This document shows positions 39,424 through 49,026 of a stretch of DNA of 64,000 bases, piece after piece. The DNA comes from Enterococcus pallens ATCC BAA-351. GTDB taxonomy: Bacteria; Bacillota; Bacilli; Lactobacillales; Enterococcaceae. The stretch is from positions 62,001-126,000 of the forward strand of contig NZ_ASWD01000007.1 of assembly GCF_000407485.1 (NCBI RefSeq), read 5' to 3'. The notes beneath the pieces are model-generated. The model was given only the letters and a program-made list of their open reading frames with translations, was not told the origin of the DNA and made no database searches. Each line of letters starts with the position of its first letter. Within the stretch, counting starts at the first letter, position 1. Both the position numbers and the translations under genes were made by a program.

Positions 39424-39900
39424 TTAATCAACGTTTTGCAGCAATAATGCAACATATTGTTCCAAATAGAATTGGTCAATCTGATCATACATACCAATTT
39501 CCGAACTATCTAAATCCAGTACGCCAATCAGCTGATCTCCTTTTTTCATTGGTACAACAATTTCTGATTTAGCTTTCGAGTCACAGGCGATATAATTCGG
39601 ATGCTTCGTAACATCTTCAACAATCAACGTCTGATTTTTTTCAGCTGCTTCGCCGCATACTCCCTTGCCTAACGGAATATGTACACAAGAAACGCCTCCT
39701 TGAAATGGACCTAAAATCAGCTCTCCTTCTTTAAAAAGGTAATACCCTGCGAACACGGTATCCTTTAAAGTCAGGTTCAATAATGCCGATGAATTGGCTA
39801 AATTAGCAATTAAATCCGTTTCACCCTCCAGCAATGCTTTTTGCTGCTCCAACATTAATTGGTAGGCAGCTTCTTTTTCCTCTTGACTATTCCAACTCAT
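39424..39900 (-). CDS. msrC: GAF-domain free methionine-(R)-sulfoxide reductase
   Basis: 158 residues, one GAF domain. The three Cys of this enzyme family are present: C in G-V-S-C-V-H-I-P, C in G-K-G-V-C-G-E-A and C in Y-I-A-C-D-S. The conserved I-V-V-P-M-K and G-V-L-D-L-D-S segments also fit. It reduces free methionine-R-sulfoxide and so repairs oxidative damage. AGGAGG precedes the ATG. Single gene. Confidence 0.88.
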   Translation of the reverse strand: MSWNSQEEKEAAYQLMLEQQKALLEGETDLIANLANSSALLNLTLKDTVFAGYYLFKEGELILGPFQGGVSCVHIPLGKGVCGEAAEKNQTLIVEDVTKHPNYIACDSKAKSEIVVPMKKGDQLIGVLDLDSSEIGMYDQIDQFYLEQYVALLLQNVD

Positions 39901-40183
39901 AAATGCATTCCTCCTTTATACTTGAATAAATTTTACCGCAAGAATAGCTATAATGCTATTTTTAACAATCAGTCAGATACCACCAATTTCTAATGTGACT
40001 ATCATCAAAAAACAGCAAAGTCAATAGCCTTTTTGAGCTTTTTATAGAAATCTATATTTCAATTCCTTTACAAACTATACGGTTACATAAAAGTTTAGCC
40101 TTTCTCAACTTTTTCTTCACATTTTCTTATATAATCAAAACGTTGATAAAAATTAGAATCTATACACATAAGTGAGGACCGAA

Positions 40184-41581
40184 ATGATCAAGTTAAAAAA
40201 ATATACTGCACTAGCTTTATGTGCTGTCACTCTGGGTGTACCATTGAGTGCGAGTGCTGATGAATTTGACCAAAAAATCGCCGATCAAGATAAAAAAATC
40301 GAAGGCTTGCAGCAAACAGCTCAATCTGCTGAATCACAAAAAGCAGCCTTGGAGCAAGAAGTTGCTGCCGTTGAAAAAGAAGTTAATGATGTGTTGAAGC
40401 AAAAAACACAGGAAGAACAAAAACTAAGTGAATTAACTGCGAAGATTCAAGATCTTCAAACGAAAATTCAAAAACGTGAATTGCAATTAAAAGAACAAGC
40501 AAGAAACGTTCAAACCAACAACAGTGCTGTAACTTTAGTGAATACTGTAATGGAAGCTAAATCTATTAGTGAAGCTGTTGAAAAAACAATGGCTGTCTCC
40601 ACTATCCTGTCTGCTAATAAAGAAGCTATGCAGCAACAAACTCGCGATAAAGCTGAGCTTGAAAAGCTGCAACAAGAAGCAGAGCAACGTTTAGCAGTTA
40701 TCACTAATAAAACTGAAGAGCTAAAAGCGAAACAAGAGCAATTAGTAAAAGCTAAACTAGATCAACAAGTAAAAGTAAATGAAATTCAAGCGAGCATTGC
40801 GACTGAAACTGCTCAAAAGGATAAATTCCAGCAACAAAAAGAAGATGCTGAAAAGAAACGTCAAGAAGCGTTAAAAGCATTGGAAGAACAAAAGAAAAAA
40901 GAAGCTGAAGCCCGTGAAAAAGCTCAAGCTGAAGCTGAAAAACAAGCGAAAATCGCTGCTGAGCAAGCTCAAAAAGCTTTAGAAGAAGCGGCAGCTGAAC
41001 AAGCAGCAGCTGAAAGTGCTCAACAAAAAGCACAAGCTGAAATCGCAGCTCTAGAAGCAAAACAACAAGAAGAGCAAGCAAAACAACAGGCTCAACAAGC
41101 TCAAACAGTTACAAATCCCGAAGCGGTTCAAGTTCCTTCAGCTCCAAGCACTGGAACAAGTAGCCCTGCTACTAACAGCAGCGGCTGGGCTTCCCCACTT
41201 TCCATCGGTTTAGTTGTCACTAGTCCGTTTGGTCCACGGGTTGATCCTACTGGTTTATCTGGAACACAACATGACGGCATTGACTTTGCTGGTGCGGCTG
41301 GTACTTCCATTCATGCAGCAAAAGCTGGAACAGTTGTTGAAGCTGGCTTCCACTGGTCAGCTGGAAACTATGTAATCATTCAGCATTCTGATGGTTACTA
41401 TTCTTACTACATGCACATGATCTCTGCTCCAAATTGTAGTGTTGGTCAGCAAGTAAGCCAAGGCCAAGTACTTGGCGGCATGGGAACTACTGGTAACTCA
41501 ACTGGCGTTCACTTGCACTTCGGTGTATCAACAGCAGTTTGGTCTGGATTTGTTAATCCAGCTCCATTACTAGGTATATAA
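40184..41581 (+). CDS. Secreted coiled-coil M23 peptidase (PcsB/LytM-like)
   Basis: About 465 residues. Signal peptide ends A-S-A-D-E. A long coiled coil (about 25-300, Gln/Glu/Ala/Lys-rich) is followed by a Thr/Ser/Pro linker and a C-terminal M23 domain with the zinc motifs H-D-G-I-D-F (HxxxD) and H-L-H-F-G (HxH). By architecture it is a peptidoglycan hydrolase controlled through its coiled coil, as PcsB and EnvC-type proteins are by FtsEX. Here the catalytic domain is M23, not CHAP or NlpC. ATG at 40184 has GTGAGG upstream; a GTG at 40172 is less likely. Confidence 0.88.
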   Translation: MIKLKKYTALALCAVTLGVPLSASADEFDQKIADQDKKIEGLQQTAQSAESQKAALEQEVAAVEKEVNDVLKQKTQEEQKLSELTAKIQDLQTKIQKRELQLKEQARNVQTNNSAVTLVNTVMEAKSISEAVEKTMAVSTILSANKEAMQQQTRDKAELEKLQQEAEQRLAVITNKTEELKAKQEQLVKAKLDQQVKVNEIQASIATETAQKDKFQQQKEDAEKKRQEALKALEEQKKKEAEAREKAQAEAEKQAKIAAEQAQKALEEAAAEQAAAESAQQKAQAEIAALEAKQQEEQAKQQAQQAQTVTNPEAVQVPSAPSTGTSSPATNSSGWASPLSIGLVVTSPFGPRVDPTGLSGTQHDGIDFAGAAGTSIHAAKAGTVVEAGFHWSAGNYVIIQHSDGYYSYYMHMISAPNCSVGQQVSQGQVLGGMGTTGNSTGVHLHFGVSTAVWSGFVNPAPLLGI

Positions 41582-41584
41582 TCC

Positions 41585-41614
41585 AAAAGCCATCCAATCA
41601 CGGATGGCTTTTTT
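41585..41614 (+). terminator. Terminator of M23 peptidase gene
   Basis: AAAAGCCATCC and GGATGGCTTTT around a 6-base loop, then T's. Confidence 0.92.
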
Positions 41615-41616
41615 CT

Positions 41617-42327
41617 TTATTCTGCTTCAGCGATATCCTTCATAATTTCTTCACTATCAATTTTGTGCTCCAAAAACTCTTTGTCGTGAATTGGAAAATG
41701 TTGACGGAATTCTTCAAGTTCCATCCATTTAACGGTTCCATGTCCCAAAGTATAGTCCATTACATGGCCACCAAAGGTTCGGTCCTTACTAATGAAATGT
41801 AAATGGAAACCAGCTTTTGCTGCTCCTTGGAACAACTCTGGTGTATAAAAGCCAACAATTGTTCCGTTAACCTTTTCTTCAGAAAACTCTGGTTGATTGC
41901 GGGCAGCTTCAACAAATTTGGGATAAGGTTTTTCTTGTTTTGGTGAAACTCGTACATGCATAGCAGAGAAGGTTCCTGAAATTTTCACGGCTGCAAAAAG
42001 ATTGGGACTAATTTTAGACAATAGCTGATTAGTTATTTCTTCTGCATTCGCAGGTTTTTCGATAACTGTTTTTTGTGCAGCTTTAAATTCCGTAACAGCT
42101 GCATACGGTGTTCTCTCTTTTCCAGTTAAGATGGAAACTTCTCCAGCTTCATTGACATGGTACATTACATGATCCAAAATAATAACTTCTCCATTTGATC
42201 CTGACAAGGTGCCTATTCCAAAATCGCCATACTTGCCTAATTCCCCAATCTTTTCTGTCCCGTCCATTAGATCGCTCATGAGGGCGCCTAAAGTACCATG
42301 CTGATATAAGTAGCTCATTGTCTCCAC
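41617..42327 (-). CDS. budA: Alpha-acetolactate decarboxylase
   Basis: 236 residues, the usual length. The zinc ligands are visible in G-F-H-L-H-F-I-S-K-D and G-G-H-V-M-D-Y, and the P-Y-P-K/F-V-E-A region also fits the family. It converts acetolactate to acetoin. It follows the acetolactate synthase gene by 3 bases, so the pair makes acetoin from pyruvate. Confidence 0.93.
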   Translation of the reverse strand: METMSYLYQHGTLGALMSDLMDGTEKIGELGKYGDFGIGTLSGSNGEVIILDHVMYHVNEAGEVSILTGKERTPYAAVTEFKAAQKTVIEKPANAEEITNQLLSKISPNLFAAVKISGTFSAMHVRVSPKQEKPYPKFVEAARNQPEFSEEKVNGTIVGFYTPELFQGAAKAGFHLHFISKDRTFGGHVMDYTLGHGTVKWMELEEFRQHFPIHDKEFLEHKIDSEEIMKDIAEAE

Positions 42328-42330
42328 CTC

Positions 42331-43986
42331 TTAATAAAATTGATCAGGCAATACCGTCTTACCTAGTTCTTTATTGTCACGATAGTCAATTGGAATATCG
42401 ATAATCACTGGACCATCTGTTTGCATGCCTTCAGCTAATGCAGCCTCTAATTCTTTTTGAGTGGTTGCTCGGAGCCCTTTTGCTCCGAAAGCTTCAGCAT
42501 ATTTTACAAAATCAACTGGACCGAAGTTCACACCTGCTGAACGATTGTATTTCATTTCTTCTTGGAAACCAACCATGTTATAGGTCCCATCATTCCAAAT
42601 TAAATGAATAATTTTTTGTTTCAACCGAACTGCAGTTTCCAGTTCTTGTCCTGAGAATAGGAATCCACCATCCCCTGAAACGGAAATGATTTGCGTATTT
42701 GGTCGAACCAAAGCTGAGGCAATTGCCCATGGTAGTGCGACCCCTAATGTTTGCATGCCATTACTAAACAATAAATGTCGAGGCTCATAGCTTCTGAAAT
42801 GGCGGGCCATCCAAATATAATGGCTGCCTACATCCACCGTTACTGTCATCTCATCAGTCACTTTTTTCTGCAGTGTATGAATGACATCTAGCGGATGAAT
42901 ACGGCCGCTAGCTTCAACAGTTACCCGATCATTGGATTCTTGTAATTTTTCCTGTAACGTTTCTAAATACTTCACTGCATCTTCTGGAAGCTGATATCCA
43001 GCAATCATTTCTTTCAAAGAGCGAATATTCATGGCAATATCGCCAATCAGTTCCACTTCAGGCTGTAAATAAGGATCAATTTCTGCTGCAACTTCATCCA
43101 ACACGGTAATCCGAGCATCCTTTTCTGCATTCCAATTGCGTGCTTCGTATTCAATCGGATCATAACCCACAGCAATAACTAAGTCACTACGTTTCAACAG
43201 CATATCCCCTGGTTGATTCCGGAACAAGCCCACTCGACCAAAGAAATGCTTTTCCAACTTCCGTGAAATAATCCCCGCAGCTTGAAAAGTTTCTACAACC
43301 GGCAAGCCAGTAACCTCAATTAACTCCCGAATCGCTGCAGTGGGTTCTTCAGCTGAAGCTCTCATCCCAACCAAAAGTACTGGCAATTTAGCTTGTTGAA
43401 TCTTATTTGCTAAGGCTTGAATATCCTCACGAGCAGCTCCACCTAATTTCGGAACAGATAACGGTTTAATGACTTCGCCAGTTACCTGACTATCCGTCAC
43501 GTCTTGTGGTATTGACAAAAAGCTTGCACCCTTTTTAGCAGTTTTAGCAATTCGATACGCATTTGCGATATTTTCCGAAATAGTTTCAGGATCTTGAATC
43601 TCCGTACTATATTTAGTAATAGGACTAAACAAAGCCGCATTTTTCATACTTTGATGGGTTAGTTTAGACAAATCAGATCGTTTCACTTGGCCAGCTATTG
43701 CTAACACAGGATCACTTTCGGCAGTAGCAGTTACCAATCCAGTGGCAAGGTTGCTTGCACCTGGACCACTGGTGGCGATTACCACACCTGGTTCGCCAGT
43801 TAAGCGACCGATTGCTTGAGCCATAAACGCCGCATTTTGTTCATGTCGTGCAATAATTAGTTCTGGTCCTTTATCTTCTAAGGCATCAAATACACCATCT
43901 ATTTTAGCCCCAGGAATTCCAAAAACAAATGGTACTTGATGATTGATTAAACTTTCTACAATAACTTCTGAGCCTTTTTTACTCAC
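42331..43986 (-). CDS. alsS: Acetolactate synthase (catabolic type)
   Basis: About 551 residues. The thiamine diphosphate region is present ([12 protein letters not shown] then N-D-G-T-Y-N-M-V), as is the N-terminal Glu region [11 protein letters not shown] and R-H-E-Q-N-A-A. The length and neighbouring budA point to the catabolic AlsS, not the anabolic IlvB with small subunit. The GTG at 43986 is chosen: it starts the conserved V-S-K-K-G-S-E and has AGAAGG upstream; the open frame to 44040 is extra. Confidence 0.92.
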   Translation of the reverse strand: MSKKGSEVIVESLINHQVPFVFGIPGAKIDGVFDALEDKGPELIIARHEQNAAFMAQAIGRLTGEPGVVIATSGPGASNLATGLVTATAESDPVLAIAGQVKRSDLSKLTHQSMKNAALFSPITKYSTEIQDPETISENIANAYRIAKTAKKGASFLSIPQDVTDSQVTGEVIKPLSVPKLGGAAREDIQALANKIQQAKLPVLLVGMRASAEEPTAAIRELIEVTGLPVVETFQAAGIISRKLEKHFFGRVGLFRNQPGDMLLKRSDLVIAVGYDPIEYEARNWNAEKDARITVLDEVAAEIDPYLQPEVELIGDIAMNIRSLKEMIAGYQLPEDAVKYLETLQEKLQESNDRVTVEASGRIHPLDVIHTLQKKVTDEMTVTVDVGSHYIWMARHFRSYEPRHLLFSNGMQTLGVALPWAIASALVRPNTQIISVSGDGGFLFSGQELETAVRLKQKIIHLIWNDGTYNMVGFQEEMKYNRSAGVNFGPVDFVKYAEAFGAKGLRATTQKELEAALAEGMQTDGPVIIDIPIDYRDNKELGKTVLPDQFY

Positions 43987-44160
43987 TGTTATACACCTTC
44001 TATTATTCTGTATTACCAACAAATAGTAATATAGCACCAAAAGATAAACTTATCAAACAAGAAACACTACGAATATGTGTATCATAATAATTTCATTATT
44101 AGATGCAGATAAAGCCATTTTTTTGAAGTCGCATAACACATCGAAAAATACCTTGGACAT

Positions 44161-44194
44161 AAAAAACTCGAGTGGCAAACGTTCTCCACTCGAG
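44161..44194 (-). terminator. Terminator of the trmO gene
   Basis: On the minus strand CTCGAGTGG and CCACTCGAG pair around 10 bases, followed by TTTTTT. Confidence 0.88.
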
Positions 44195-44205
44195 CTTCTA
44201 CATTG

Positions 44206-44679
44206 CTATTCTTCAAAATTAAATTCCTGTGACCAATCAAATTCACCGGATTCTTCATAGCTTTGCGGCCAATGAGCACACCACTCAGGGCTGCGATAAT
44301 TCTTGATAATCTCAGAGCTTGGTGTGTAAGGCTTAATATCTAGTAGTGGACTGCCATCCTCTGCATCTAAAAAATCCAATTCCACGATGCCATTCTCCTG
44401 ATCAAATGCGGTAATCCCCGCAACTGAGACCGCGATCGGATTGGGTCTAACAGGCCCTCTTGTAGCAAAGATTCCTAACGTTTCTGGACCATGAACATAC
44501 GGTTTTGACATTACCCGCTCTTCTCTTAACTCTGGAATATCTAACTGATCAAACCAATAAAGGACCATTACGTGGCTAAACTCGCCAAGTCCTGTTAAAC
44601 CAGCCCGCATTCCTTCATCCACTACTAGTACTGTCTTTCCATCCTGCTGTGCTACCCTGCCAATTGCTTGTAATTTCAT
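44206..44679 (-). CDS. trmO: tRNA (t6A37) N6-methyltransferase TrmO family
   Basis: About 157 residues. Motifs of the TsaA/TrmO fold: L-Y-W-F-D-Q-L-D, F-A-T-R-G-P-V-R-P-N-P-I-A-V-S-V and L-L-D-I-K-P-Y. It would methylate N6 of t6A in tRNA-Thr using SAM; homologues vary in substrate. The ATG at 44679 has AGGAGGGATG upstream; the open frame to 44739 overlaps the MerR gene and is rejected. Last gene of the MerR-trmO unit. Confidence 0.85.
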   Translation of the reverse strand: MKLQAIGRVAQQDGKTVLVVDEGMRAGLTGLGEFSHVMVLYWFDQLDIPELREERVMSKPYVHGPETLGIFATRGPVRPNPIAVSVAGITAFDQENGIVELDFLDAEDGSPLLDIKPYTPSSEIIKNYRSPEWCAHWPQSYEESGEFDWSQEFNFEE

Positions 44680-44713
44680 GTTGACATCCCTCCTGTAATA
44701 CGAGGATAATCCC

Positions 44714-45541
44714 TCACATAATGTGAGAGTCAAGAGCAATTAGCGGAATTTGTATTTCAGTAATATAGTCCTCAGAATTGTCTGTTTCATCTGGACCAAT
44801 ATGACAAACCTGGCGAGTTAGCTTAACCATTTGATATTCAGGATGCTGATCGAGCCAACAAGCAAACTCCTGGTAAACGGTTGGTAATTGATGGTAACTT
44901 CCCTGTACAATGATACTAGCAGCTAAAGGTACTTCCGGCATCATGAGGCTTACTAACGGTGCTGAGACCGTTTCAAGCTTCTTAGTTCGCCAAACTAATT
45001 CAATATCAACATTTTGCTCTTTATATTCCTGATCATAAAAAATCGTCGCATTTCCAATATCCTGTAAAGCTACGGTAAGATTTTGCTTAGCCATCTCATC
45101 ATAGAATTGCTGCCAAAGCATGCCCTCATGATAGAAGCTTGGAATGACCTTTCGCAAACAAATTGCCGGAAAACTAGGAATGGCACATAATCTGATATCG
45201 TAGGAAACTGGATTATCTATTTGTTGAACTTTCCGTTGAATGGCTTCAATTCGCAACTGATCGCGGGCAATTTCTTCTATAATTCTTTGCTCTTTATTTA
45301 ACAGCTGCTTTTTTAAACTATTCGAATCAGCTGACAACAGCTCTTTAATTTCCTGTAAAGAAAATTTTAATTCCTTTAATAATAGAATCGTGTGCAATTG
45401 TTCAAGCTGTCTGACGGAATAATATCGATATCCGGATTCCTGATCAATTTTTTTAGGTCGCAATAATCCAATGTCATCGTAATGCCGCAGCATCCGAATA
45501 GACACATGACCCAATTGAGAAAATTCTCCAATCTTTAGCAT
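44714..45541 (-). CDS. MerR regulator with GyrI-like effector domain
   Basis: 275 residues. N-terminal MerR HTH (L-K-I-G-E-F-S-Q-L-G-H-V-S-I-R-M-L-R-H-Y-D-D-I-G-L-L), coiled coil (about 75-115), then a C-terminal GyrI-like domain as in BmrR/Bltr-type multidrug sensors. It probably binds a small hydrophobic molecule. Its target is not shown by the sequence; trmO lies 34 bp downstream and may be co-transcribed by chance. Confidence 0.85.
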   Translation of the reverse strand: MLKIGEFSQLGHVSIRMLRHYDDIGLLRPKKIDQESGYRYYSVRQLEQLHTILLLKELKFSLQEIKELLSADSNSLKKQLLNKEQRIIEEIARDQLRIEAIQRKVQQIDNPVSYDIRLCAIPSFPAICLRKVIPSFYHEGMLWQQFYDEMAKQNLTVALQDIGNATIFYDQEYKEQNVDIELVWRTKKLETVSAPLVSLMMPEVPLAASIIVQGSYHQLPTVYQEFACWLDQHPEYQMVKLTRQVCHIGPDETDNSEDYITEIQIPLIALDSHIM

Positions 45542-45649
45542 AGCAGCCTCCCTCCATCTTTTTCATTATACTGGTATTTTTCCTTGTTGTCAGAAGGATT
45601 TTGTGGGATAATCAAATAGAACAAACGTTCCCTAAAGAGGAGGATTTGT

Positions 45650-46513
45650 ATGCACTACGCCAGCTATAAAACGATTCTTTCACCTAATAATAATATGAAC
45701 CTGTTTCGCGGCTGTACACATGGCTGCATCTATTGTGACAGTCGCAGTGAGTGCTACCAGATCAATCATCCTTTCGAAGATATTGAGGTAAAAGACAATG
45801 CACTAGAAATTTTAGAGGGGCAGCTGCTGCGAAAACGGAAGCCTTGTATGATTACTACTGGTGCCATGACTGATCCCTATATTCAATTAGAAGAACGTTT
45901 AAACATCACACGTCATTCACTAGCCTTAATTGAAAAATACGGGTTTGGTGTTTCTATTCAAACAAAGTCCAATCGTATATTGAGAGACTTGGATCTTTTA
46001 AAACAGATTAACCAAAAAACAAAGGCTGTCATACAAATGACCTTAACCACCTATGATGAAGAATTATGTAAAATTTTGGAACCTTATGTTTCGACTACTT
46101 ATGAACGATACCAAACACTAAAAATCTTCCAGCAAGAGCAGATACCGACAATCGTTTGGCTATCCCCCATTTTGCCTTTCATCAACGACAGTGAGGAAAA
46201 CTTGGCCGGCATACTGGACTATTGTTTAAAAGCAGGAGTAAAAGGAATTATGTGCTTCGGTTTTGGCATGACTTTGCGCGAGGGAAATCGCGAATATTTT
46301 TATCAAAAGCTGGATCGACATCTTCCCGGCATGAAAGAAAAATACCAGCAAGCCTTCGGGAATCAATATGTCTGCAACAGCCCTAACAACAGTCAACTCA
46401 TGAAGCAGTTCATTACCTTTTGTCAAAAGCACCAAATTATGTGGCGAACCGATGATATTTTTGGCTATCTAAAAAAGTTCGAGCAGAGAGAACAACAGCT
46501 GAAACTATTTTAA
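45650..46513 (+). CDS. Radical SAM protein, SplB-like
   Basis: 287 residues. The radical SAM Fe-S motif is C-T-H-G-C-I-Y-C (CxxxCxxC), followed by D-S-R-S-E-C and T-G-A-M-T-D-P-Y. The layout (N-P-Y/N-M-N-L-F-R-G-C start, short C terminus) matches uncharacterised SplB-related radical SAM proteins. It is not a clear spore photoproduct lyase. Good AGGAGG site upstream. Single gene ended by a terminator. Confidence 0.82.
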   Translation: MHYASYKTILSPNNNMNLFRGCTHGCIYCDSRSECYQINHPFEDIEVKDNALEILEGQLLRKRKPCMITTGAMTDPYIQLEERLNITRHSLALIEKYGFGVSIQTKSNRILRDLDLLKQINQKTKAVIQMTLTTYDEELCKILEPYVSTTYERYQTLKIFQQEQIPTIVWLSPILPFINDSEENLAGILDYCLKAGVKGIMCFGFGMTLREGNREYFYQKLDRHLPGMKEKYQQAFGNQYVCNSPNNSQLMKQFITFCQKHQIMWRTDDIFGYLKKFEQREQQLKLF

Positions 46514-46521
46514 ACATACTA

Positions 46522-46567
46522 AAATTAGAGGGAACAAGTAGCACTGACTACTTATTCCCTCTAATTT
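46522..46567 (+). terminator. Terminator of radical SAM gene
   Basis: AAATTAGAGGGAA pairs with TTCCCTCTAATTT, with an inner GTAG/CTAC pair. Confidence 0.85.
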
Positions 46568-46759
46568 CTTTTTAGGATTATAGTGAGTTTGTGACTGAAG
46601 CTGCTCTTTCGGAAATAAGTCGAATAATCACAAAAATATGAAAAGCTTTAGGTAGGTATTGTTCGACATCAATTCCTATGTTCGTTGTGTCTCTCAGTAA
46701 TTTTTTGGATTAGCAGGCTTGTTTCTCGGAGTGAACGCTTCGGCCACAACATTTTTGAT

Positions 46760-47725
46760 TTACAGGTTTTCTGATTTTAATTCTAGATAAGCAATCTCTT
46801 CTGGCTTTAAGTGGACATCTTGTGCTTTCAAACTTGAAAGCAATTCGGTTTTATTTCGTGGTCCAATAGAAGCAAACACATCAAAGCGGTCATTCAGTAC
46901 ATAGGCTAAGGCTACGTTAATTGGTTCCACTCCACGTTTTTTTGCTACTTCTTCTACTCGGGCCAACTTCTTAAAGTTTTCTTCGGTAAAGAACGCACCT
47001 TTTATGTCATCCGGTGCCTCTGCATTCATGTCTTTCCACAGCGGCACGAAGAATCCCGCTCCCTGTGCCCCCCAGCTCATCACAGTGATGCCCATTTCAT
47101 TGTTCTTCTTCACATAATCTGCATCTACATAAACCGCTCGATACCAGCGCGGTTTTTTCACATTCGCTAAGGTGAAGGATGGACTGTTAATACTGATACC
47201 AAGATAGTCCTTTTGGATACAGTAATCGTTAGCTGCTTTGATCCGTTCAACCGACCAGTTGCTTACTCCATATGTCGTAATCTTCCCTTCCAAACGATGC
47301 TGTTCGAAACGATCCATTAATTCCTCAACCGGTACCTCTTCGTTATCTCGGTGCATAATGTACATATCAAAATGATCCACACCCATATTTTTCAAACTGT
47401 ATTCTAAATCTTCAGTGATGTAATCCGCCCCAACCCGGCTTTTATCTGGATACTGTACATTGTTTTCATCCACATAATGATGGCAAGCTTTGTTTACAAG
47501 CAGCAAATCATCTCGATTGCTTCGTTCCTTCAGCCATTTAGTAATGACAATTTCAGCTTTGCCGCCGTTATAGAAACGTCCAGTGTCAATCACATTTCCT
47601 CCGCTGGCTACATAAGCATCCAACAATTCAAAGATAACCTTTTCATTTTCCGGGCCAAACCAACCTGTTCCTAAAGCAATTCGAGCAACCTTTGCATCCA
47701 ACCCTTTAATCTGGCAGTATTCCAT
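46760..47725 (-). CDS. Aldo/keto reductase
   Basis: 321 residues. Catalytic tetrad of the family: D and Y in V-I-D-T-G-R-F-Y-N-G-G, K in L-V-N-K-A-C, H in Y-I-M-H-R-D. The NADPH-binding end R-N-K-T-E-L is present. Reduces aldehydes or ketones; substrate unknown. It is divergent from a LysR gene, with an inverted repeat between, so it is the likely LysR target. Confidence 0.85.
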   Translation of the reverse strand: MEYCQIKGLDAKVARIALGTGWFGPENEKVIFELLDAYVASGGNVIDTGRFYNGGKAEIVITKWLKERSNRDDLLLVNKACHHYVDENNVQYPDKSRVGADYITEDLEYSLKNMGVDHFDMYIMHRDNEEVPVEELMDRFEQHRLEGKITTYGVSNWSVERIKAANDYCIQKDYLGISINSPSFTLANVKKPRWYRAVYVDADYVKKNNEMGITVMSWGAQGAGFFVPLWKDMNAEAPDDIKGAFFTEENFKKLARVEEVAKKRGVEPINVALAYVLNDRFDVFASIGPRNKTELLSSLKAQDVHLKPEEIAYLELKSENL

Positions 47726-47869
47726 TGTCTTCCTCCTATATTTTTTATTTGAATAAAATCTGGATCTTCTTATTCAGTCAATTTAGGTAATCATTTATTT
47801 TTTTACACGTAAATTCAATGTTCTAATCTATATGTCCCTTATTTTACGGTATTTTCTAAGGTACATTCA

Positions 47870-47907
47870 ATAACCCTCTTTACTATTATCCATAACTTTA
47901 GGGTTAT
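47870..47907. promoter_or_regulatory. Inverted repeat in AKR/LysR intergenic region
   Basis: ATAACCCT (47870-47877) and AGGGTTAT (47900-47907), perfect 8-bp arms 22 bases apart. A candidate LysR-type binding site about 100 bp before the LysR start. Confidence 0.5.
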
Positions 47908-48008
47908 CAATCATTGAGTTGTTGGAATGATTTTTCTGATTTATGCAAAAAAAAGATGCATTCTTTTGATCTTATTGATAAAATAATTTTATAGATGAGG
48001 TGAAAGCA

Positions 48009-48914
48009 ATGAATCTGCGTCAACTTGAATTTTTTCTCGCGCTGGCTGAAACGGAACATATGACTAAAGCAGCCAAACAGCTCCAAACTTCCCAACCAAA
48101 TGTCAGTCACGCCATGTCAACCCTAGAACAAGAATTAGGTGTTCCATTATTTAAAAAGAGCGGTAGGAACATTAGTTTAACTAGGTATGGACGATTATTC
48201 TACAGTTATATTTCTCCCTCCTTAAAAGAAATTTACAAGGGGCAGAAAATTTTAAGTGATATGGCTAATCCAGTTTCCGGCGAAATTCGTTTCGGATTTA
48301 TTTATACAGTGGGATCGGTGATTGCTCCAAAAATTACCCAACAATTTATTAGTAAAAAGGAACATCGCAACGTCCACTTTGATTTCCACCAGGGAAATTC
48401 TAATCGGATTGTTGAACTTTTAAAAGAGGATAAGATTGATGTAGGTATTTGTTCGAAGGTAAAAAATGTGCCTGAAATTCAATTTTCTGTTCTGGCTCGT
48501 GAAGAGATGGTTGTCGTTGTGCCCGAGAATCATCCGTTAGCTGAGGAGGATGCCATCTATTTAGAAAAAATCATTCGCTATCCAGTTGTTTATTATCGGA
48601 AACAAAGCGGTTTGCGTCCATACTTGGATGAAATTATGGCAGACTTAGCCATCCATCCGCGAATCGCCTTAGAATTAGATGAAGATCACAGCGTTCTGGG
48701 TTTTGTTGGAAACGGCTTTGGATTGGCTCTAATGCCGAATATTCCATCTATCTCTTCGTATCCAGTTAAAAAGATCAAAATTTTAGACCGATTGCCTGAT
48801 CGCAATCTCTACTTGGCAATCAAACGAAACCATCTGCATACTGCATTAGTTCGTGATTTCTGGGAGTTCTGTCAAAATGAGTTTGTCTTGGATGATACTG
48901 AAAATACTCCCTGA
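48009..48914 (+). CDS. LysR-family transcriptional regulator
   Basis: About 301 residues. LysR HTH: M-N-L-R-Q-L-E-F-F-L-A-L-A-E-T-E-H-M-T-K-A-A-K-Q-L, S-Q-P-N-V-S-H-A. The C-terminal substrate-binding domain ends V-G-N-G-F-G-L-A-L-M-P. ATG at 48009 has GAGGTG upstream; the GTG at 48000 lies on the site itself. Divergent from the aldo/keto reductase gene. Confidence 0.88.
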   Translation: MNLRQLEFFLALAETEHMTKAAKQLQTSQPNVSHAMSTLEQELGVPLFKKSGRNISLTRYGRLFYSYISPSLKEIYKGQKILSDMANPVSGEIRFGFIYTVGSVIAPKITQQFISKKEHRNVHFDFHQGNSNRIVELLKEDKIDVGICSKVKNVPEIQFSVLAREEMVVVVPENHPLAEEDAIYLEKIIRYPVVYYRKQSGLRPYLDEIMADLAIHPRIALELDEDHSVLGFVGNGFGLALMPNIPSISSYPVKKIKILDRLPDRNLYLAIKRNHLHTALVRDFWEFCQNEFVLDDTENTP

Positions 48915-48976
48915 TCATACTGTCTAAAGGTTGTTTTATTAGTAATGGAATTGGTAATATCATCCCTTAATAAAAA

Positions 48977-49015
48977 GCTCTTACATTGCCCAGCTTGGGG
49001 ATGTAAGAGCGTTTA
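48977..49015. terminator. Convergent terminator
   Basis: GCTCTTACAT pairs with ATGTAAGAGC (49001-49010), T's on the plus side and A's before the stem. Confidence 0.85.
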
Positions 49016-49026
49016 ACTTTTTATTC

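Noticed and set aside
40752-41081. Leu-rich minus-strand ORF inside the M23 gene
   Set aside because: It is the reverse image of the Gln/Glu-rich coiled-coil coding sequence, not a membrane protein.
45650-46513. Spore photoproduct lyase
   Set aside because: Only the radical SAM core is similar; the organism type does not sporulate.
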